Assembly (NCBI GenBank): GCA_022823085.1
Contig: JAJDXV010000002.1
Coordinates: 23,666-87,665, forward strand
Direction of reading: 5' to 3'
Length of the DNA stretch: 64,000 bases
Source of the DNA: Candidatus Poribacteria bacterium
GTDB taxonomy: Bacteria > Poribacteria > WGA-4E > WGA-3G
The position numbers were made by a program, and so were the translations under genes. Shown piece after piece: positions 61,251 through 64,000 of the stretch. The notes under the pieces were generated by a model, which was not told the origin of the DNA, made no database searches, and saw only the letters and a list, made by a program, of their open reading frames with translations. Position 1 is the stretch's first letter; every line of letters begins with the position of its first letter.

Positions 61251-63770
61251 TTAATTTAAAGAACCGCGTCGCAGACGAAACGGATCACTTTTAACAATTT
61301 CAGCAATCAGTACGGAGCTCCTGTAACCTTCGGTTTCAAGCTGCGCAACGATTCGGTCAACGGTTGGACGGTCGTAATATTCCAAGCCTCTACCTAAGGC
61401 GTAGATCAACAGCTTCTCCGTCAGACAACGTACAAACTCCTGTTTCCTGTCTTTAAGTATCTGTTTCAGGTCAGTTATCCCTTGAAAAGTTGTGCCGTCT
61501 GGAAGCACAGCAGTTGTATCAATCTCCAAGTCGCCATCTTTTTTCCGAAACGCGCCGATAGCGTTATAGTTTTCGAGCGCGAATCCGATCGGGTCCATTT
61601 TCGCGTGGCAGTTGGCACAAGCGGGGTCTTCACGATGCTGTTCGAGAAGTTCTCGTAAACTTGTTCCCGTCGTCGCAGCCTTATCTTCTTCCAATTCCGG
61701 TACATCGGGTGGTGGTGGCGGCGGCGGTGTACCGAGTATCTGCTCCAAGACCCAACGTCCTCTTTTTACAGGCGAGGTTCGGGTCGGATTGGATGTCACT
61801 GTCAGCACGCTGGCGTGCGTAAGGACACCTCCGCGTGCGGAACCCTGCACCGCAACGCGCCGAAATTCTCTACCTTTGATCGCTTCACCACCCGGTACAG
61901 TTTTCTCCTGATACAGCCAGTTCCCATTCGTGTCAGCAATACCGTAGTGCCTCGCTAATTCTTGATTGAGGAAGGTGTAATCTGCGTCAAGCAGATCGAG
62001 GACACTCCGATCCTCACTGAAGATGGATTCGAGGAAGAGTTCTGTCTCCTTGAGCATCGCAGCTCGCAACCTACGACCGAAGCTCGGAAAATGTTCACGG
62101 TCGGGCGACACTGTTGCCAATCGTTGGATTTGTAGCCATTGTGTACCAAAGTCACGTGCGAATTCTGACGCTTTCGGGTCCGCCAACATCCGTTTAACTT
62201 GCGCTTCAAGATTTGCAGTCAACCGGTTTTCCGATGCGAGTTCAAAGAGTTCATCATCCGGCATACTCCGCCACAAGAAGTAGGAGAGTCGTGAGGCGAG
62301 TTGGAATTCATCAATCGCGTATGGCTCTGGACCTTGCGGACGGTCATCTAATTCTAATCGGAATAGGAACTTAGGTGAACAGAGGATAACCTTGATCGCT
62401 TGTTGGATTGCCGCTTCCCACTTCATATCATCGACTTGAATGGATGCCACGAACTGTACGAGTTCTTCCACTTCAGTTTCAGTCGGTGGGCGACGATAGC
62501 CTCGGCGAAGCAGACGGGTCAACACTTCACGCGTCTGCTCTATTTGCGGGATATCCGGTGTGCATGCCAAAATTTCGAGTTGGGTGTCTGGTCGTGTATC
62601 CAATGGACCTTCTGCCCAAAGCGTCCGAACCTGAAGTTTCGCAGATGGCTCACCCTCTACCGGTTTGACCATGGCAATTCCGGCTTTTTCGATGTTCGGG
62701 ATGCCCGTAACATGCACCTTAACCGTCTGATTTTTCTTCGGGTCGCGGGAGGTAATCTCAAAAGTCTCTAAAATTTTGATTCTGTTATCCGCTGCTGGGT
62801 CCACGCCGACCAATCGTGCAAGTTCTTCTGGCGGAGATACTTCTTCTAATGCTTCACCCTGAATAAATAAAGCAATTTCAACTGGCGTTTGACTGTCATC
62901 TTCAGCAGCAACGGTTTTATCATCAGTCTCAGTCGCTGCGGCTTCGGTTTCAGCCTCGGTGTCAGCGGTTGCATCGTCAGGTTCAATGTAAAGCGTCGCG
63001 CGATAGATGATTTCTTCTTCGGGGAACATCTTGAAAAAGGCCGCACCTGTCGTAAAGGGACCAGATTTCCACGCTTCTGTCGCCGTTGGGTCGAGCAGTC
63101 GGAAACGTGTATCTGGGACATCATCGTGGCGTGGATCGAGGCGCGAACCTCTTTGGTAGCGTTTCGATGGCGGTGGCGGCTCTACTAAGATAACGCGTGT
63201 TGCAATGGCTTCCGCCGCTTCAAAATAGCGTTCCATCAAGAGCGGCGACATCGTTAGCACATCTCCGATGTTATCGAATCCGTGTCCGACATCATCCGCC
63301 GGAAAGTTTTCGGTAGGATCAAAATCGACACCGAGCATATCTCGGACAGTATTTTTGTATTCAACTCTATTGAGTCGGCGCGCCGTGATACGCCCAGGGT
63401 CCGGTTTAGCCGTGCGATCGGCGTGTTCAAAAATCGCTTCGATATGTGCAACAAACGCCTCAGATGCTTCTAAAGTCGGTTGAACGTCGCTCTCGGAGGG
63501 CGGCATATAACCCGTTGCGACCATATCTAAGACACGGTCCCATATATCACGGTTTTCAATCAAGGAACGTTCATCTGAAAAGACATCAAGGGAGACTTCA
63601 GCGGCAGGTTGATCGCCGGTGTGACAACTGAAGCAGTATTTTTCCATGAAAGGGAGTCCTTCTTGTGCAAATTGAGAGGTCTCCTCTTCACCCGGATTAG
63701 CAGTAACGGCAACAAGCACGAATACCAACGTTAAACAGAGGCATCGCGAGATATAATTGAGCGAGATCAT
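61251..63770 (-). CDS. Planctomycete-type cytochrome protein with DUF1587/1592/1588/1585 domains
   Basis: The 839-residue exported protein (signal SLNYISRCLCLTLVFVLVAV) begins with a PSD1-type cytochrome c (CFSCH), then DUF1587/1592-like segments (RRLNRVEYKNTVRDMLGVD; QLASRLSYFLWRSMPDDELF), DUF1588 (QGSARGGVLTHASVLTVTSN) and DUF1585 with a second heme motif (ANCHAKMDPIGFALENYN). A low-complexity acidic insert lies near residues 280-310. It typically occurs with DUF1552 proteins, as here. The start used has GGGAG seven bases before it; 72 residues of AT-rich, non-conserved sequence upstream are left out. Confidence 0.88.
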   Translation of the reverse strand: MISLNYISRCLCLTLVFVLVAVTANPGEEETSQFAQEGLPFMEKYCFSCHTGDQPAAEVSLDVFSDERSLIENRDIWDRVLDMVATGYMPPSESDVQPTLEASEAFVAHIEAIFEHADRTAKPDPGRITARRLNRVEYKNTVRDMLGVDFDPTENFPADDVGHGFDNIGDVLTMSPLLMERYFEAAEAIATRVILVEPPPPSKRYQRGSRLDPRHDDVPDTRFRLLDPTATEAWKSGPFTTGAAFFKMFPEEEIIYRATLYIEPDDATADTEAETEAAATETDDKTVAAEDDSQTPVEIALFIQGEALEEVSPPEELARLVGVDPAADNRIKILETFEITSRDPKKNQTVKVHVTGIPNIEKAGIAMVKPVEGEPSAKLQVRTLWAEGPLDTRPDTQLEILACTPDIPQIEQTREVLTRLLRRGYRRPPTETEVEELVQFVASIQVDDMKWEAAIQQAIKVILCSPKFLFRLELDDRPQGPEPYAIDEFQLASRLSYFLWRSMPDDELFELASENRLTANLEAQVKRMLADPKASEFARDFGTQWLQIQRLATVSPDREHFPSFGRRLRAAMLKETELFLESIFSEDRSVLDLLDADYTFLNQELARHYGIADTNGNWLYQEKTVPGGEAIKGREFRRVAVQGSARGGVLTHASVLTVTSNPTRTSPVKRGRWVLEQILGTPPPPPPPDVPELEEDKAATTGTSLRELLEQHREDPACANCHAKMDPIGFALENYNAIGAFRKKDGDLEIDTTAVLPDGTTFQGITDLKQILKDRKQEFVRCLTEKLLIYALGRGLEYYDRPTVDRIVAQLETEGYRSSVLIAEIVKSDPFRLRRGSLN

Positions 63771-63830
63771 TGATAAACTCCCAACGCTACAGAATTGGCG
63801 TTTGCTTATGTATTTTGATTGTTTATGTCT

Positions 63831-63939
63831 GTTTATGATTTTGTTGTTGTATGTAGTAATAACTATAGTTTGGACAATTTTAAGAATTAAGATGACAATA
63901 AACAGAAAAAAGGGTATCCTTTCATAATAAATCATAAAC
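63831..63939. repeat. AT-rich inverted repeat at the right edge
   Basis: GTTTATGATTT (63831-63841) and AAATCATAAAC (63929-63939) are perfect inverse copies, 87 bases apart. They flank an AT-rich stretch between the large cytochrome gene and the putative start at 63958. They could be an operator pair or the end of an insertion element whose body lies beyond the window. Confidence 0.5.
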
Positions 63940-63957
63940 CTTGAAAGGACATATCTA

Positions 63958-64000
63958 ATGACCCCTCTTTCCTGCTTAGAAGACATGTTATCAGACTTTA
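63958..64000 (+). CDS. Possible gene start at window edge (transposase or other)
   Basis: An ATG at 63958, with AAAGGA eight bases upstream, reads MTPLSCLEDMLSDF to the window end. Fourteen residues are too few for a family call; the inverted repeat just before it makes an insertion-sequence transposase a possibility. Confidence 0.3.
   Translation, partial: MTPLSCLEDMLSDF

Noticed and set aside
63771..63986. An upstream start adding 72 residues to the large cytochrome protein
   Set aside because: The segment is AT-rich, lacks a ribosome-binding site and would bury the signal peptide.
63958..64000. A complete insertion sequence at the right edge
   Set aside because: Only 14 codons are visible; transposase identity cannot be supported.

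Overview
The window looks like a chromosomal segment of an uncultivated, Gram-negative-type bacterium with a rich accessory content, most probably a member of Candidatus Poribacteria (sponge-associated or marine). That placement is inference. It rests on the combination of several sulfatases, phytanoyl-CoA dioxygenase (PhyH) proteins, Gfo/Idh/MocA oxidoreductases, zinc alcohol dehydrogenases, DUF1552 and planctomycete-type cytochrome proteins, a PorV/PorQ-like protein beside a giant secreted protein, and menaquinone synthesis by the futalosine route (partial mqnC). No 16S rRNA or other decisive marker is present.

Positions 1-5.9 kb are core. They hold partial mqnC, rpoZ, a promoter-led tRNA cluster (Thr-Tyr-Gly-Thr), rpmG, tRNA-Trp, then secE-nusG-rplK-rplA, an L10 leader with attenuator, rplJ and rplL. 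The usual tuf gene between tRNA-Thr and tRNA-Trp is absent, and rpoBC does not follow rplL: a terminator and an unrelated membrane protein come next.

From 5.9 to 15.7 kb there is a membrane protein, a small repeat-tailed protein and a zinc dehydrogenase, then a heme-synthesis run (hemE, a metallo-beta-lactamase/TPR protein, hemH, hemY) ending in a five-heme cytochrome c. A hairpin-forming inverted-repeat element sits between hemH and hemY. A truncated PhyH gene and a long repeat-containing intergenic region follow.

From 16.4 to 26 kb is a surface module: a 2477-residue secreted multidomain protein with a FlgD/type-A-sorting-like C-terminus, a PorV/PorQ-like outer-membrane protein and a LysM/coiled-coil membrane protein, closed by a strong terminator. 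From 26 to 34.5 kb come mixed genes (AccA-like, TauE/SafE, MetE-like, lipoproteins, PhyH, MazG-like, a TPR-transglutaminase lipoprotein, a CDP-alcohol phosphotransferase).

From 34.6 to 51.3 kb is a catabolic region with four sulfatases, a seven-bladed lactonase, PhyH, two Gfo/Idh/MocA proteins, two zinc dehydrogenases and a ThuA-like protein, fitting breakdown of sulfated glycans or similar polymers. Embedded in it are a PD-(D/E)XK-like gene flanked by a duplicated sulfatase 3' end, an RDD-PspA fusion and an orphan antitoxin-like gene. From 52 to 58 kb is a tight operon: TPR protein, SUMF1-like protein, FG-GAP/UnbV/ankyrin protein and a large DUF6785-like membrane protein. From 58.4 kb to the end, on the minus strand, are a Tat-exported DUF1552 protein, a Tat-exported SMP-30-like protein, an antitoxin remnant and a large DUF1587/1592/1588/1585 cytochrome-type protein. 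The right edge holds an AT-rich inverted repeat and a possible gene start.

The best candidates for something new are the RDD-PspA fusion (42637-43716), the giant-protein/PorV-like/LysM module, and a set of modular dispersed repeats whose submodules recur in shuffled order.
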